A stretch of 64,000 nt of DNA from Streptomyces griseiscabiei. Its GTDB lineage: Bacteria > Actinomycetota > Actinomycetes > Streptomycetales > Streptomycetaceae. A program made the position numbers and the translations under genes. Positions 1 through 8,743 of this stretch are shown one piece after another. The notes beneath the pieces are model-generated. The model was not told the DNA's origin. It ran no database searches and saw nothing but the letters and a program-made list of their open reading frames with translations. Within the stretch, counting starts at the first letter, position 1, and every line of letters starts with the position of its first letter. The DNA is taken from contig NZ_JAGJBZ010000001.1 in assembly GCF_020010925.1 (NCBI RefSeq), positions 3,885,001 to 3,949,000 on the forward strand, in the 5' to 3' direction.

Positions 1-1292
1 ACCGAGCCGAGGACGGCGATGCCGAGGGCGCCGCCGACCTGGCGGAAGGTGTTGCTGAGCGCGGACGCGGAGCCGGCCTTCTCGCGCGGCAGGGCCTGCA
101 TGATGAGGACGCTCAGCGGGGTCATCACATGGGCCATGCCGACACCCATGAGGAAGAAGATGACTTCCAGCACCCAGATCGGGGTGTCCGCGTCCAGCAC
201 GGCGAACGCGGCCAGCATCCCGGCGATGAGGGTCATACCGGCCGTGCACACCGCGCTGTTGCCGAAGCGGTCCACGACGAGGCGGGCGCGGGGCGCGAAG
301 ACGAGCTGGGCGATGGCCAGCGGCAGCATCAGCAGACCGGTCTGGAGCGGGGAGTAGCCGCGTACGGTCTGGGTGTAGAAGACGGAGAAGAAGGTCACGC
401 CCATCAGCGCGAAGAAGACCACGCCGATGACACCGATGGCGGTCGAGAAGACCTTGTTCTTGAAGAACGACATGTCGATGGACGGGTGGTCGCTGCGCTT
501 CTCGAAGACGACGAAGGCGGCGAGGACCGCAAGGCCGGCCGCGATGGTGGCGAGGACCGTGGCGTCGGTGAAGTCGGCGAGCTGGCCGCCGCGGATGATG
601 CCGTAGACGAGGAGCACCAGGCCGACGACGGAGAGCAGGACGCCGACGGGGTCGATACGGCCCGGGTTCGGGTCGCGGGAGTCGGGGACCAGCCAGAGCA
701 TCAGGCCGAGCGCGAGGGCGACGATCGGCACGTTGATCAGGAAGACCGAACCCCACCAGAAGTGGTCCAGCAGGACTCCGCCGGTGATCGGGCCGATGGC
801 GATGGCGAGGCCGACGCCGCCCGCCCAGATGCCGATGGCCTTCGGCTGCTCGTCGCGCTCGAAGACGTTCATCAGGACGGCGAGGGTGGCGGGCATCACG
901 AAGGCGGCGCCGAGGCCCATCACCGCGCGGAAGACGATCAGCTGGGCCGGGGAGCCCGACATCGCGGCGAGCGCGGAGCCCACCCCGAAGACGACGAGCC
1001 CGCCGAGCAGCACCTTCTTGCGGCCCAGGCGGTCGCCGAGGAGGCCCGCGGAGAACAGCAGGCCGGCGAAGACCAGTGTGTAGGCGTTGATCGCCCACTC
1101 CAGCTCGCTCTGGGTGGCGCCGAGACCGGTGGGCGCCGGGGTGGAGATCGTCTTGATGGCGACGTTGAGGATCGAGTTGTCGAGCACCACGATCAGCAGG
1201 CTCAGCATCAGCACACCGAGGATCACCCACCGGCGGCGGTGCACGGCCGCCGGTATGCGGGAGCGGGAGTCGTCAGGCCCTGCGGTAGTCAT
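1..1292 (-). CDS. MFS drug exporter, DHA2 family (C-terminus outside window)
   Basis: Major facilitator superfamily efflux pump of the 14-helix DHA2 (EmrB/QacA) type, which exports small toxic compounds by proton antiport at the cytoplasmic membrane. About 430 N-terminal residues are visible; the gene runs off the left edge. After a basic cytosolic tail (residues 1-21) comes helix 1 with [10 protein letters not shown] at 37-46, the conserved D1 motif of DHA2 proteins. The motif A loop GDRLGRKK follows at 86-93, then a glycine-rich antiporter motif [14 protein letters not shown]. The start is the ATG at 1290-1292; the next gene is divergent. A near-perfect palindrome lies 23 bp upstream and probably binds a TetR-type repressor, but no regulator gene is adjacent inside the window. 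The exported substrate cannot be predicted. Confidence 0.93.
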   Translation of the reverse strand, partial: MTTAGPDDSRSRIPAAVHRRRWVILGVLMLSLLIVVLDNSILNVAIKTISTPAPTGLGATQSELEWAINAYTLVFAGLLFSAGLLGDRLGRKKVLLGGLVVFGVGSALAAMSGSPAQLIVFRAVMGLGAAFVMPATLAVLMNVFERDEQPKAIGIWAGGVGLAIAIGPITGGVLLDHFWWGSVFLINVPIVALALGLMLWLVPDSRDPNPGRIDPVGVLLSVVGLVLLVYGIIRGGQLADFTDATVLATIAAGLAVLAAFVVFEKRSDHPSIDMSFFKNKVFSTAIGVIGVVFFALMGVTFFSVFYTQTVRGYSPLQTGLLMLPLAIAQLVFAPRARLVVDRFGNSAVCTAGMTLIAGMLAAFAVLDADTPIWVLEVIFFLMGVGMAHVMTPLSVLIMQALPREKAGSASALSNTFRQVGGALGIAVLGS

Positions 1293-1314
1293 ACGGTCGA
1301 GCGTAGACCTATTT

Positions 1315-1337
1315 CGATACGGGACCGTCTCGTATCG
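1315..1337. promoter_or_regulatory. Palindromic operator upstream of the DHA2 exporter
   Basis: A 23-bp inverted repeat with outer arms CGATACG (1315-1321) and CGTATCG (1331-1337). The inner bases also pair except for one mismatch (1322/1330), centred on 1326. It lies 23 bp upstream of the exporter start. Size and symmetry fit a TetR-family operator, inferred from family habits. A closely related sequence occurs at 23889-23907 beside a TetR gene. Confidence 0.7.
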
Positions 1338-1515
1338 TAAATCCTTGGGAATCTTTTACCCGGCTCTTACGTGCCGGAGGTCCCGGCTCCCGCGCGCGGG
1401 CTGCCTGAACCGTCACACGCACCCGCCCTGGCCCTCCCCCGCCCGAGGTGCCACCATGGAAGCGGTCCGGGGACACCGTCAGGGTGCCTCGAGATGACAT
1501 GAAGGAGCTGTAGCG

Positions 1516-2382
1516 ATGACGCAGCTTTCGGCTGCCCAGAGCAAGTCCTCCGACGGCAGCAAGGCGCTGTACGGAGGCAAGGGCACACGCCGTATCACCG
1601 TCCGGGACCTCGCCCTCGCCAAGGAACGCGGCGAGAAGTGGCCCATGCTCACCGCCTACGACGCGATGACCGCGTCCGTGTTCGACGAGGCCGGCATCCC
1701 GGTCATGCTCGTCGGCGACTCCGCGGGCAACTGCCACCTCGGGTACGAGTCGACCGTGCCCGTCACCCTCGACGAGATGACCATGCTCTCGGCGGCCGTC
1801 GTACGGGGCACCGGCCGCGCCCTGATCGTCGGCGACCTGCCCTTCGGCTCCTACCAGGAGGGCCCGGTGCAGGCGCTGCGCTCGGCGACCCGGCTGGTCA
1901 AGGAGGCCGGGGTGGGCGCGGTCAAGCTGGAGGGCGGCGAGCGCTCGCATCGGCAGATCGAACTGCTGGTCGAGTCCGGCATCCCGGTGATGGCCCACAT
2001 CGGCCTCACCCCGCAGTCCGTGAACGCGATGGGCTACCGCGTCCAGGGCCGGGGCGAGGAGGCCGCGCAGCAGCTGCTGCGCGACGCCAAGGCCGTCCAG
2101 GACGCCGGCGCCTTCGCGGTCGTCCTGGAGCTGGTCCCGGCGGAGCTGGCGGCCGAGGTCACGCGGGTGCTCCACATCCCGACCATCGGCATCGGCGCGG
2201 GCGTCGAGACCGACGCCCAGGTGCTCGTGTGGACCGACATGCTCGGGCTGACCGGTGGGCGCGTGCCGAAGTTCGTGAAGAAGTACGCCGATCTGCGCGC
2301 GGTCATGAGTGACGCGGCGAAGGCGTTCGCGGAGGATGTCGTCGGCGGGACGTTCCCGGCGGAGGAGCACTCCGTCCACTAG
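1516..2382 (+). CDS. panB: 3-methyl-2-oxobutanoate hydroxymethyltransferase
   Basis: PanB transfers a hydroxymethyl group from 5,10-methylene-THF to alpha-ketoisovalerate, giving ketopantoate, the first committed step of pantothenate and coenzyme A synthesis. The 288 residues match the usual length plus a 25-residue N-terminal extension common in actinomycetes. Visible are the TIM-barrel start with MLTAYDAMTASVFDEAG, the metal-binding segment VGDSAGNCHLGYESTVPVTL, VKLEGG, and the catalytic glutamate region AFAVVLELVPAELA. The ATG at 1516 follows a good ribosome-binding site (GAAGGAG, 1501-1507). The gene stands alone: the upstream exporter is divergent, and a strong hairpin follows at 2403-2436. 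Downstream ketopantoate genes panC and panE are not in the window. Confidence 0.97.
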   Translation: MTQLSAAQSKSSDGSKALYGGKGTRRITVRDLALAKERGEKWPMLTAYDAMTASVFDEAGIPVMLVGDSAGNCHLGYESTVPVTLDEMTMLSAAVVRGTGRALIVGDLPFGSYQEGPVQALRSATRLVKEAGVGAVKLEGGERSHRQIELLVESGIPVMAHIGLTPQSVNAMGYRVQGRGEEAAQQLLRDAKAVQDAGAFAVVLELVPAELAAEVTRVLHIPTIGIGAGVETDAQVLVWTDMLGLTGGRVPKFVKKYADLRAVMSDAAKAFAEDVVGGTFPAEEHSVH

Positions 2383-2402
2383 GCCATTGCGGTACCACCA
2401 CT

Positions 2403-2436
2403 GCGGCCCGCCGATCTTCCCCCGTCGGCGGGCCGC
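2403..2436 (+). terminator. Hairpin terminator after panB
   Basis: Perfect 12-bp arms GCGGCCCGCCGA (2403-2414) and TCGGCGGGCCGC (2425-2436) with a 10-nt loop, 20 bp after the panB stop. There is no long T run, as is usual for Streptomyces terminators. Confidence 0.75.
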
Positions 2437-2494
2437 GGCATTGTCCGTGGACCCGCACCCGACAACCCACCCCCTATCGGCCCCCCGTCGGCCG

Positions 2495-2527
2495 TGTCGG
2501 TGGGCTGTCGGTGGTTTGTCGGTGGGG
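2495..2527 (+). promoter_or_regulatory. Three 11-bp direct repeats upstream of the ABC exporter
   Basis: TGTCGGTGGGC, TGTCGGTGGTT and TGTCGGTGGGG lie head to tail (2495, 2506, 2517), ending 18 bp before the start codon of the ABC ATPase. Heptamer repeats spaced by one helical turn are the usual target layout of SARP/BTAD regulators and of PhoP. A large BTAD regulator is encoded just beyond the exporter genes. That it binds here is inference; no clear -10 hexamer is visible. Confidence 0.5.
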
Positions 2528-2545
2528 GCTGGGACCGTCGTCCGC

Positions 2546-3571
2546 ATGACACGAATCGACAAGAACGCCAGCGGCGCGAAGGGCGCTGTCACCGTGCGGG
2601 GGCTGGTCAAGCACTACGGCGAGACCAGGGCGCTGGACGGTGTCGACCTGGATGTGCGTGAGGGCACCGTGATGGGGGTGCTCGGACCGAACGGGGCGGG
2701 CAAGACCACGCTCGTACGGTGCCTGTCCACGCTGATCACACCGGACGCGGGGCACGCCACCGTGGCCGGCTACGACGTCGTACGGCAGCCCCGGCAGCTG
2801 CGCCGGGTGATCGGGCTGACCGGGCAGTACGCGTCCGTGGACGAGAAGCTGTCCGGCTTCGAGAACCTGTACATGATCGGCCGGCTGCTGGACCTGCCCC
2901 GCAAGGAGGCGCGGAGCCGGGCCACCGGTCTGCTGGAGCGGTTCTCGCTGACCGACGCGGCCAAGCGCGCGGCGGGCACGTACTCCGGCGGTATGCGGCG
3001 GCGGCTCGACCTGGCCGCGTCCATGATCGGAAGCCCGGCGGTGCTGTATCTGGACGAGCCGACGACCGGACTGGACCCGCACACCCGCAACGAGGTGTGG
3101 GCCGAGGTGAAGCGGATGGTCGGCGACGGGGTGACCGTGCTGCTGACCACCCAGTACATGGAGGAGGCCGAACAGCTGGCCTCCGAGCTGACCGTGATCG
3201 ACAAGGGGAAGGTGATCGCGGGCGGCCGGATCGAGGCGCTGAAGGCCCAGGTCGGCGGGCGCACCCTCCGGGTCCGGCCGGCCGATCCGGTGCAACTGCG
3301 GCCGTTGGCCGGGGAGTTGGACGGGCTGGGCATCACCGGGCTGGCCACGACCACCGTGGACACCGAGACCGGCACCCTTCTCGTACCGATCCTCAGCGAT
3401 GAACAACTGACCGCCGTCGTCGGCGCGATCACCGCGCGTGGCGTCACGATCGCCTCGATCAGCACCGAACTGCCCAGCCTGGACGAGGTGTTCCTGTCGC
3501 TCACCGGCCACCGGGCCAGTGCGCCGCAGGACGCCGCTCCGTCCCCCGCCTACGAGGAGGTCGCCGTATGA
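2546..3571 (+). CDS. ABC transporter ATP-binding protein, DrrA-like (daunorubicin-resistance type)
   Basis: ATPase subunit of a two-gene drug or lipid exporter of the DrrAB/ABC-2 class. The 341 residues contain Walker A GPNGAGKT (residues ~48-55), signature SGGMRRRLDLAASM, Walker B VLYLDEPTTGLDP, and a switch region (LLTTQYMEEAEQL) with Q in place of the usual H. A DrrA-type C-terminal domain of about 100 residues follows. The reading frame stays open upstream, but the ATG at 2546 begins just before the conserved domain. No Shine-Dalgarno precedes it, so the message may be leaderless. It overlaps the permease gene by 4 bp (ATGA), indicating translational coupling. The three 11-bp repeats at 2495 probably control it. 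Confidence 0.93.
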   Translation: MTRIDKNASGAKGAVTVRGLVKHYGETRALDGVDLDVREGTVMGVLGPNGAGKTTLVRCLSTLITPDAGHATVAGYDVVRQPRQLRRVIGLTGQYASVDEKLSGFENLYMIGRLLDLPRKEARSRATGLLERFSLTDAAKRAAGTYSGGMRRRLDLAASMIGSPAVLYLDEPTTGLDPHTRNEVWAEVKRMVGDGVTVLLTTQYMEEAEQLASELTVIDKGKVIAGGRIEALKAQVGGRTLRVRPADPVQLRPLAGELDGLGITGLATTTVDTETGTLLVPILSDEQLTAVVGAITARGVTIASISTELPSLDEVFLSLTGHRASAPQDAAPSPAYEEVAV

Positions 3572-4410
3572 GCACCGCCACCGTGCCCGCCACCTCACCC
3601 GCCACGTCGCCCGCCACGGGCGAGGCCGACGGCCGGATCGGGCTGCGGGCCCACGCCCGGCACACCGGCGCGCTGGTCCGGCGCAATCTGCTGTGGATCC
3701 GGCAGGACCCGGAGTCGATGTTCGACGCGGTCCTGATGCCGATCGTCTTCACCCTGCTCTTCGTGTACGTCTTCGGCGGCTCCATCGGGCAGGCGCTCGG
3801 CGGCGGCCAGGAGCAGTACGTGCAGTACGTGGTGCCGGGGCTGATGGCGATGATGGGCATGAACATCGCCATGGGCGTCGGCACGGGCTTCAACGAGGAC
3901 TTCCAGAAGGGCGTCATGGACCGCTTCCGGTCCCTGCCGATCGGCCGGTCCTCGGTGCTGCTCGCGAAGATCTCCGTCGAGTTGCTGCGCATGCTGGTCG
4001 CCACGACGATCCTGCTGACCGTCGGGGTCCTCATCGGCTTCGACATCACCAGCTGGTTGGGGCTCCTCGGGGCGGTGGGCCTGGCCGTCGTGTTCGGCTC
4101 GTCCCTGATGTGGATCTTCCTGGTGCTGGGCGTGACGATGAAGAACGCTCAGTCCGTGCAGGCCATGGGCTTCCTGGTGCTGTTCCCGCTGCAGTTCGGG
4201 TCGTCGATCTTCGCACCGACCCAGTCCATGCCGGGCTGGCTGCAGACCTTCACCGACTACAACCCGCTGTCGGCCCTCGCGGACGCCGCGCGCGGACTGA
4301 TGACCGGCGGGCCGATCGCCCACGATCTGATCGTCACGCTCTGCTGGTCGGTGGGGCTGACGGCGGTGATGGCACCGATCGCGATCCACAAGTTCAAGAC
4401 GAAGAGCTGA
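3568..4410 (+). CDS. ABC-2 type transporter permease, DrrB-like
   Basis: Membrane subunit of the exporter whose ATPase is encoded immediately upstream. The 280 residues show a cytosolic N-terminus rich in T/A/P, an amphipathic stretch (RRNLLWIRQDPESM), and six hydrophobic segments starting near residue 55, as in DrrB/ABC-2 permeases. The conserved FQKGVMDRFRSLPI loop lies around residues 112-125. The start ATG overlaps the ATPase stop by 4 bp. A bidirectional hairpin separates it from the convergent BTAD regulator. Exported substrate unknown; relatives confer resistance to self-made antibiotics. Confidence 0.93.
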   Translation: MSTATVPATSPATSPATGEADGRIGLRAHARHTGALVRRNLLWIRQDPESMFDAVLMPIVFTLLFVYVFGGSIGQALGGGQEQYVQYVVPGLMAMMGMNIAMGVGTGFNEDFQKGVMDRFRSLPIGRSSVLLAKISVELLRMLVATTILLTVGVLIGFDITSWLGLLGAVGLAVVFGSSLMWIFLVLGVTMKNAQSVQAMGFLVLFPLQFGSSIFAPTQSMPGWLQTFTDYNPLSALADAARGLMTGGPIAHDLIVTLCWSVGLTAVMAPIAIHKFKTKS

Positions 4411-4426
4411 GGTTCGGGACGGAGAA

Positions 4427-4457
4427 CCGGCCGCCGGGCCCGGGCACCGGCGGCCGG
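4427..4457. terminator. Bidirectional terminator between convergent genes
   Basis: Perfect 11-bp arms CCGGCCGCCGG (4427-4437) and CCGGCGGCCGG (4447-4457) around a 9-nt loop, filling the 49-bp gap between the permease stop and the stop of the BTAD regulator. Confidence 0.75.
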
Positions 4458-4459
4458 GG

Positions 4460-7400
4460 TCAGACGAGGGCGGTGGCCTCCTCCGGGGTGAGGGCGCCGC
4501 CCTCGGCGTACGCGCGGTCGTACGCGGCGGCGTCCAGCCGGGCCCGGACCACGGCATCGGCCTTGGCGCGGGCCTCCACCTCCATGGGGCTGGAGAAATG
4601 GCCCGGCGGCAGCAGCGCGTCGGCGGCGCCCAGGAGACGGGCGGCGTCGAGGGCACGGGCCCCGTCGTCGACCTCCGCGACGGAGATGGCGGCGGTCACC
4701 AGATGGATGGCGGGCATATGGGGCGCGACCATCCGGGACAGTCGGTCCAGGCTGCGGTCCAGCGCCTGCCGCATCAGCCGCAGCGCCTCCTCGTGGCACC
4801 CGTCCATCATCTCCAGCCAGCCCTCGACACCGAGGACGAACCCGGCGAAGAGCACGAAGCTGGCCGCGGCGAAGTCCTCGCGGAGCAGCGTGATCTGTTC
4901 CCGGGCCTCGGCCATGCGCCCGCTGCGGCCGAGCCGGACCGCGAGGAAGAGCCGGGCCGCGGGCACCGCCTCTCGGGCCACCCTGCGCCCGGTGTCCAAC
5001 ACCTCGAACAGCATCTTCTCGCCGCGCTCGACGTCGCCGCTCTCGATGTACACACTGCCGAGCCGGACCCCGAGCACCCCCGACTGGGCGTGGGCGCCGA
5101 GCCGTTCGGCGTACGCGATGGCCCGCTCGAAGTCGGCGGCGGCCAGCGCGAACTCGCCCCGGCGCTCCAGGGACTCCCCGCGCGCCGACAGCGCCTCGGC
5201 GGCGCCCCAGGCGTCCCCGAGCCGGTCGAAGATCTCGAGCGCCTCGTCGGCGTCGGCGATGGCGTCGCCCGCCCAGTCGGTGCGGTTGGCGAGGATGTTG
5301 GCCCGCATCTGCAGGGTCTGCGCCAGCTCCCAGGCGAACCCGAGGTCGCGGCAGGTGCGGATGTTGGCGTCCAGGACGGCGCGCAGCCGGACCATGTCGC
5401 CGGTCAGCAGGACGGCGTAGAACCACATGAACCCGGGGAAGCGGCAGGTCTGCGGCTGGCCGGGTTCGTAGGTGGCGCTGATGACCCGCAGTTTCTCCTG
5501 GCTCTCGGGGGTCTCCCAGGCGGGCAGCTCCATGTCCATGCAGGCCAGATGGACGAGATGCACCCCGCGCCGGGCCTCGTCGAGGACCTGCGGGCTCATC
5601 GGCGGCGGACTGTCCACGGTCCGTCCGCGCAGGTCCGGGACGGGGCGGGCGGGCGCGGTGAACGGGTCCGGGCCGAGATCCTTGACCTGGGCGGACCAGT
5701 GCCGGGCCTCGGTCTTCAGATCACGCATCTGCCAGTACCAGCACAGCGACAGCGACAGACAGAGCGCCTCCTGCTCGTCCCGCTCGGCGACGGCGTACCT
5801 GAGGGCGGTACGGATGTTCTCGTACTCCAGCTCCAGCAGCTCGATCGCGGCACGCTGGCCGGAGCCGCGCAGCAACGGGTCGGTGGCGCGGGCGAGTTCG
5901 CGGTAGTACGTGAGGTGGGCGCGGGCGGCGGCGGGGCGGGTGCCCGTCTCGTCGAGGCGTTCGCCGGCGTACTCGACGACGGTCTCCAGGAGCCGGTAGC
6001 GCATTCCGTCGTCCGCGCCCGTGCCCGAAGGGGCGGCCACGACGAGGGACTTGTCGACGAGCGAGCCGAGCGCCTCCAGCGCGGCCGGTCCGCAGACGGC
6101 CTCGGCGGCGGCCAGGTCGCAGCCGCCTGCGAACACCGACAGTCTTCGCAGGACGTCCCGTTCCTCCTCGTCGAGCAGTTCCCAGGACCAGTCGACGACC
6201 GCGCGCAGCGTCTGCTGCCGGGGCAGGACGGTACGGCTGCCGGAGGTGAGCAGCCGGAAGCGGTCGTCGAGCCGGTCGGCGATCTGGCGGGGGGTCAGCA
6301 TCCGCAGCCGGGCCGCCGCCAGTTCGATGGCGAGGGGGAGCCCGTCGAGGCGGCGGCAGATCTCGGCGGCGGCCTCCGGGTCGGCGTCCACGGTGAAGCC
6401 GGGCCGGGCCGCCGCTCCCCGGTCGGCCAGCAGCCGCAGGGCGTGGGGCTCCGTCAGCGGTTCCACCGGGCGCAGCAACTCCCCCGGTACGCCGAGGGGT
6501 TCGCGGCTGGTGGCCAGGACGGTCAGTTCCGGGCAGCGCTGGAGGAGCTGGTCGACGAGGTGGGCGGCGGCGTCCACGACGTGTTCGCAGTTGTCGAGGA
6601 TCAGCAGCATGCGGCGCCGGGCGCAGTGTTCGGCGAGCCGGGTGAGGGGGTCGTCCTGGCGGTCGGCCGCGACGCGCATCTCCTCGGCGCCGGCGCCCCG
6701 CAGGACGGTCTCGCGGGCGCCGAGGGCGGTGAGGACGGCTTCGGGGACGTTCGCGGGGTCGTCGACGGGGGCGAGTTCGGCCAGCCAGACGCCGTCCGGC
6801 ACGGTCTCGGCGAGCGTCTCGGCCGCCTCCTGGGAGAGGCGGGTCTTGCCCGCGCCGCCGGGGCCGAGGAGGGTGACGAGGCGGGTGGTGGTGAGGTCGT
6901 GGCGGAGGGTGTCGATGTCGGTGTCGCGGCCGACGAACGAGGTGAGGCGGGCCCGGAGGTTGCCCGGAGGGCGGGCGGGGTGCGGGGCGCTGCCGCTTGG
7001 GCCCCGAGGGGGCGCCTTGTCGGGTGCGGGTTCGTGGGGTTTCTCGCGCGGTTCCCCGCGCCCCTTTCGAGGCGCCTCGGTGAGCAGGTCCGCGTGCAGG
7101 GTGCGCAGGGCCCGGCCCGGGCTGGTGCCCAGGCGGGCCGACAGGAGGCGGCGGACCTCCTCGTACGCGGCCAGGGCCTCCGCCGTGCGGCCGGTGTCCC
7201 TGAGTGCCTGGAGGCGGAGCGACTGAAGGGGTTCGTCGAGGGGGTGGGTGTCGCAGAGGGCGGTGAGGTCGGGCAGGGCGGTCTCGGGCCGGCCCAGGGC
7301 GAGGGCGGCGGCGAGGCGGGCGCGGTGGGCGTCGAGGCGGCGGGTCTCCCAGCGGGCTGCCTCGGCGGCGCGGTCGGGGAGGTCGGCCAGGGGCGGGCCC

Positions 7401-7792
7401 TGCCAGAGGGCGAGCGCGTCGTCGAGGACGGAGGCGGCCCTGGCCGCGTCGCCGTCGGCGAGCGCGCGGGCGCCGTCGTCCGCGAGACGCTCGAAGCGGT
7501 GCAGGTCGATGTCGTCCGGGGCCGCCGTCAGACGATAGCCGCCGTTGAGCGAGGCGACCGCGTCCGGGCCGAGGGCTCTGCGCAGTCGGCCGACCAGCGC
7601 CTGGAGCGCGGCCGGGGCGTCGGCCGGCGGATCGTCGGCCCACACCTCGTCGACGAGCGCGGACGCGGGGACCGTACGCCCCGGCCGCAGGGCGAGCACG
7701 GTCAGCAGGGCACGCAGCCGCGCGCCCCCGACGGGCACGGGGGTGCCGTCGGCCTGCAGTGCCTGGGTGGTGCCGAGGATGCGGTAGCGCAC
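4460..7792 (-). CDS. AfsR-like regulator: BTAD DNA-binding, NB-ARC ATPase, TPR
   Basis: A 1110-residue cytosolic transcription regulator of the large SARP/AfsR-like class. Residues 1-100 form an OmpR-type winged helix (ALLTVLALRPGRTVPASALVDE begins it), followed by the bacterial transcriptional activation domain to about 230. A linker of about 50 residues (238-290) is rich in K/R/E/P and overlaps a Streptomyces repeat. The NB-ARC module has Walker A GPGGAGKT near 307-314 and Walker B LLILDNCEH near 394-402, then GLPLAIELAAARLR. The C-terminal half is helical, TPR-like. The start is GTG 7792. Its neighbour is a convergent drug exporter with SARP-style repeats, suggesting local control, which is inference. 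The site-2 protease gene is divergent. Confidence 0.92.
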   Translation of the reverse strand: MRYRILGTTQALQADGTPVPVGGARLRALLTVLALRPGRTVPASALVDEVWADDPPADAPAALQALVGRLRRALGPDAVASLNGGYRLTAAPDDIDLHRFERLADDGARALADGDAARAASVLDDALALWQGPPLADLPDRAAEAARWETRRLDAHRARLAAALALGRPETALPDLTALCDTHPLDEPLQSLRLQALRDTGRTAEALAAYEEVRRLLSARLGTSPGRALRTLHADLLTEAPRKGRGEPREKPHEPAPDKAPPRGPSGSAPHPARPPGNLRARLTSFVGRDTDIDTLRHDLTTTRLVTLLGPGGAGKTRLSQEAAETLAETVPDGVWLAELAPVDDPANVPEAVLTALGARETVLRGAGAEEMRVAADRQDDPLTRLAEHCARRRMLLILDNCEHVVDAAAHLVDQLLQRCPELTVLATSREPLGVPGELLRPVEPLTEPHALRLLADRGAAARPGFTVDADPEAAAEICRRLDGLPLAIELAAARLRMLTPRQIADRLDDRFRLLTSGSRTVLPRQQTLRAVVDWSWELLDEEERDVLRRLSVFAGGCDLAAAEAVCGPAALEALGSLVDKSLVVAAPSGTGADDGMRYRLLETVVEYAGERLDETGTRPAAARAHLTYYRELARATDPLLRGSGQRAAIELLELEYENIRTALRYAVAERDEQEALCLSLSLCWYWQMRDLKTEARHWSAQVKDLGPDPFTAPARPVPDLRGRTVDSPPPMSPQVLDEARRGVHLVHLACMDMELPAWETPESQEKLRVISATYEPGQPQTCRFPGFMWFYAVLLTGDMVRLRAVLDANIRTCRDLGFAWELAQTLQMRANILANRTDWAGDAIADADEALEIFDRLGDAWGAAEALSARGESLERRGEFALAAADFERAIAYAERLGAHAQSGVLGVRLGSVYIESGDVERGEKMLFEVLDTGRRVAREAVPAARLFLAVRLGRSGRMAEAREQITLLREDFAAASFVLFAGFVLGVEGWLEMMDGCHEEALRLMRQALDRSLDRLSRMVAPHMPAIHLVTAAISVAEVDDGARALDAARLLGAADALLPPGHFSSPMEVEARAKADAVVRARLDAAAYDRAYAEGGALTPEEATALV
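7034..7076. repeat. Streptomyces GC-rich short repeat inside a coding linker
   Basis: GTGGGGTTTCTCGCGCGG followed by TTCCCCGCGCCCCTTT and a few symmetric bases. The same core recurs in intergenic DNA at 14785-14820. Here it lies in the interdomain linker of the BTAD regulator and stays in frame, encoding about residues 239-252 (KGRGEPREKPHEP). Such elements are widespread between Streptomyces genes (known from the genus). Confidence 0.6.
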
Positions 7793-7942
7793 GGATCCAT
7801 TGTCTCTGCCGGAATCTCTCTGTCCTCACCCACCTTGCTAGGAACTCCGGGGCGACCGCGAGACGTTTTCGCCGTGTGCCCGGTACCGTCGGGGCGTCCG
7901 TACGAGTGATCGGCACCGCTGATCGATACAGCTAGGAGCCCC

Positions 7943-8743
7943 ATGACCACCGCCGCGTCCCGCCGGAGCGACCGGAGGATCAGTCCTGTCTTCGTGGGGA
8001 TCGTGGCCGTCATGGCGGTCACGGGCTGGGCCACCTGGACCGGCTTCGCCGAGCAGCCCGGTCTGGCCGTCTTCCTGTTCGTGACGTCCGCGTGGATCGT
8101 CTCGCTGTGTCTGCACGAGTACGCGCACGCCCGTACCGCCCTGCACAGCGGTGACATCTCCATCGGCGCCAAGGGCTATCTCACCCTGAATCCTCTGAAA
8201 TACACCCATGCCCTGCTCAGCATCGTGCTGCCGGTCGTCTTCGTGATCATGGGCGGGATCGGTCTGCCCGGTGGCGCGGTGTTCATCGAGCGGGGGCGGA
8301 TCCAGGGGCGCTGGAAGCACAGTCTGATCTCGGCGGCGGGCCCGCTGACGAACGTCCTCTTCGCGGCCGTCTGCACCGCGCCCTTCTGGCTGGGGGTCAC
8401 GGACGGCGTCCCGGCGGCCTTCCTCTTCGCCCTGGCCTTCCTGGCGATGCTCCAGGTCACGGCGGCGATCCTGAACTTCCTGCCGGTGCCCGGCCTGGAC
8501 GGCTACGGCGTGATCGAGCCCTGGCTGTCGTACAAGATCCGCCGTCAGGTGGAGCCGCTCGCGCCCTTCGGGCTGCTGCTGGTCTTCGCGGTGCTGTGGA
8601 TCCCGGCGGTGAACGGCGTGTTCTGGGACGTGATCGACGCGTTCATGCGGGGCCTCGGCATCGAGGACCAGCTGTCCGACTGCGGGTACTGGCTCTACCG
8701 CTTCTGGCGCGAGGACAGCGACATCTGCCTCACGGGGATGTGA
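7943..8743 (+). CDS. Site-2 protease family protein (peptidase M50)
   Basis: Membrane-embedded zinc metalloprotease of the M50 family, the kind that cleaves transmembrane substrates such as anti-sigma factors. The 266 residues have hydrophobic helices from about residue 14. The zinc motif HEYAH lies at about 58-62 within CLHEYAHARTA. A second ligand motif, NFLPVPGLDGYGVIEPW, is the NPxPxxDG-type signature of the family. Between them is the GPLTNVLFA helix. The ATG at 7943 follows AGGAG. It is divergent from the BTAD regulator across about 150 bp, which must hold both promoters. The stop overlaps the end of a small convergent gene by 14 bp. No partner anti-sigma factor is adjacent, so the substrate is unknown. 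Confidence 0.9.
   Translation: MTTAASRRSDRRISPVFVGIVAVMAVTGWATWTGFAEQPGLAVFLFVTSAWIVSLCLHEYAHARTALHSGDISIGAKGYLTLNPLKYTHALLSIVLPVVFVIMGGIGLPGGAVFIERGRIQGRWKHSLISAAGPLTNVLFAAVCTAPFWLGVTDGVPAAFLFALAFLAMLQVTAAILNFLPVPGLDGYGVIEPWLSYKIRRQVEPLAPFGLLLVFAVLWIPAVNGVFWDVIDAFMRGLGIEDQLSDCGYWLYRFWREDSDICLTGM

Noticed and set aside
129..1340. Long plus-strand frame opposite the DHA2 exporter
   Set aside because: It is the antisense shadow of a clear MFS gene; its product is an unrelated low-complexity D/E/H/G-rich string.
4598..7909. 1100-codon plus-strand frame opposite the BTAD regulator
   Set aside because: Shadow frame caused by GC-biased codons; only the minus-strand product has recognisable domains.
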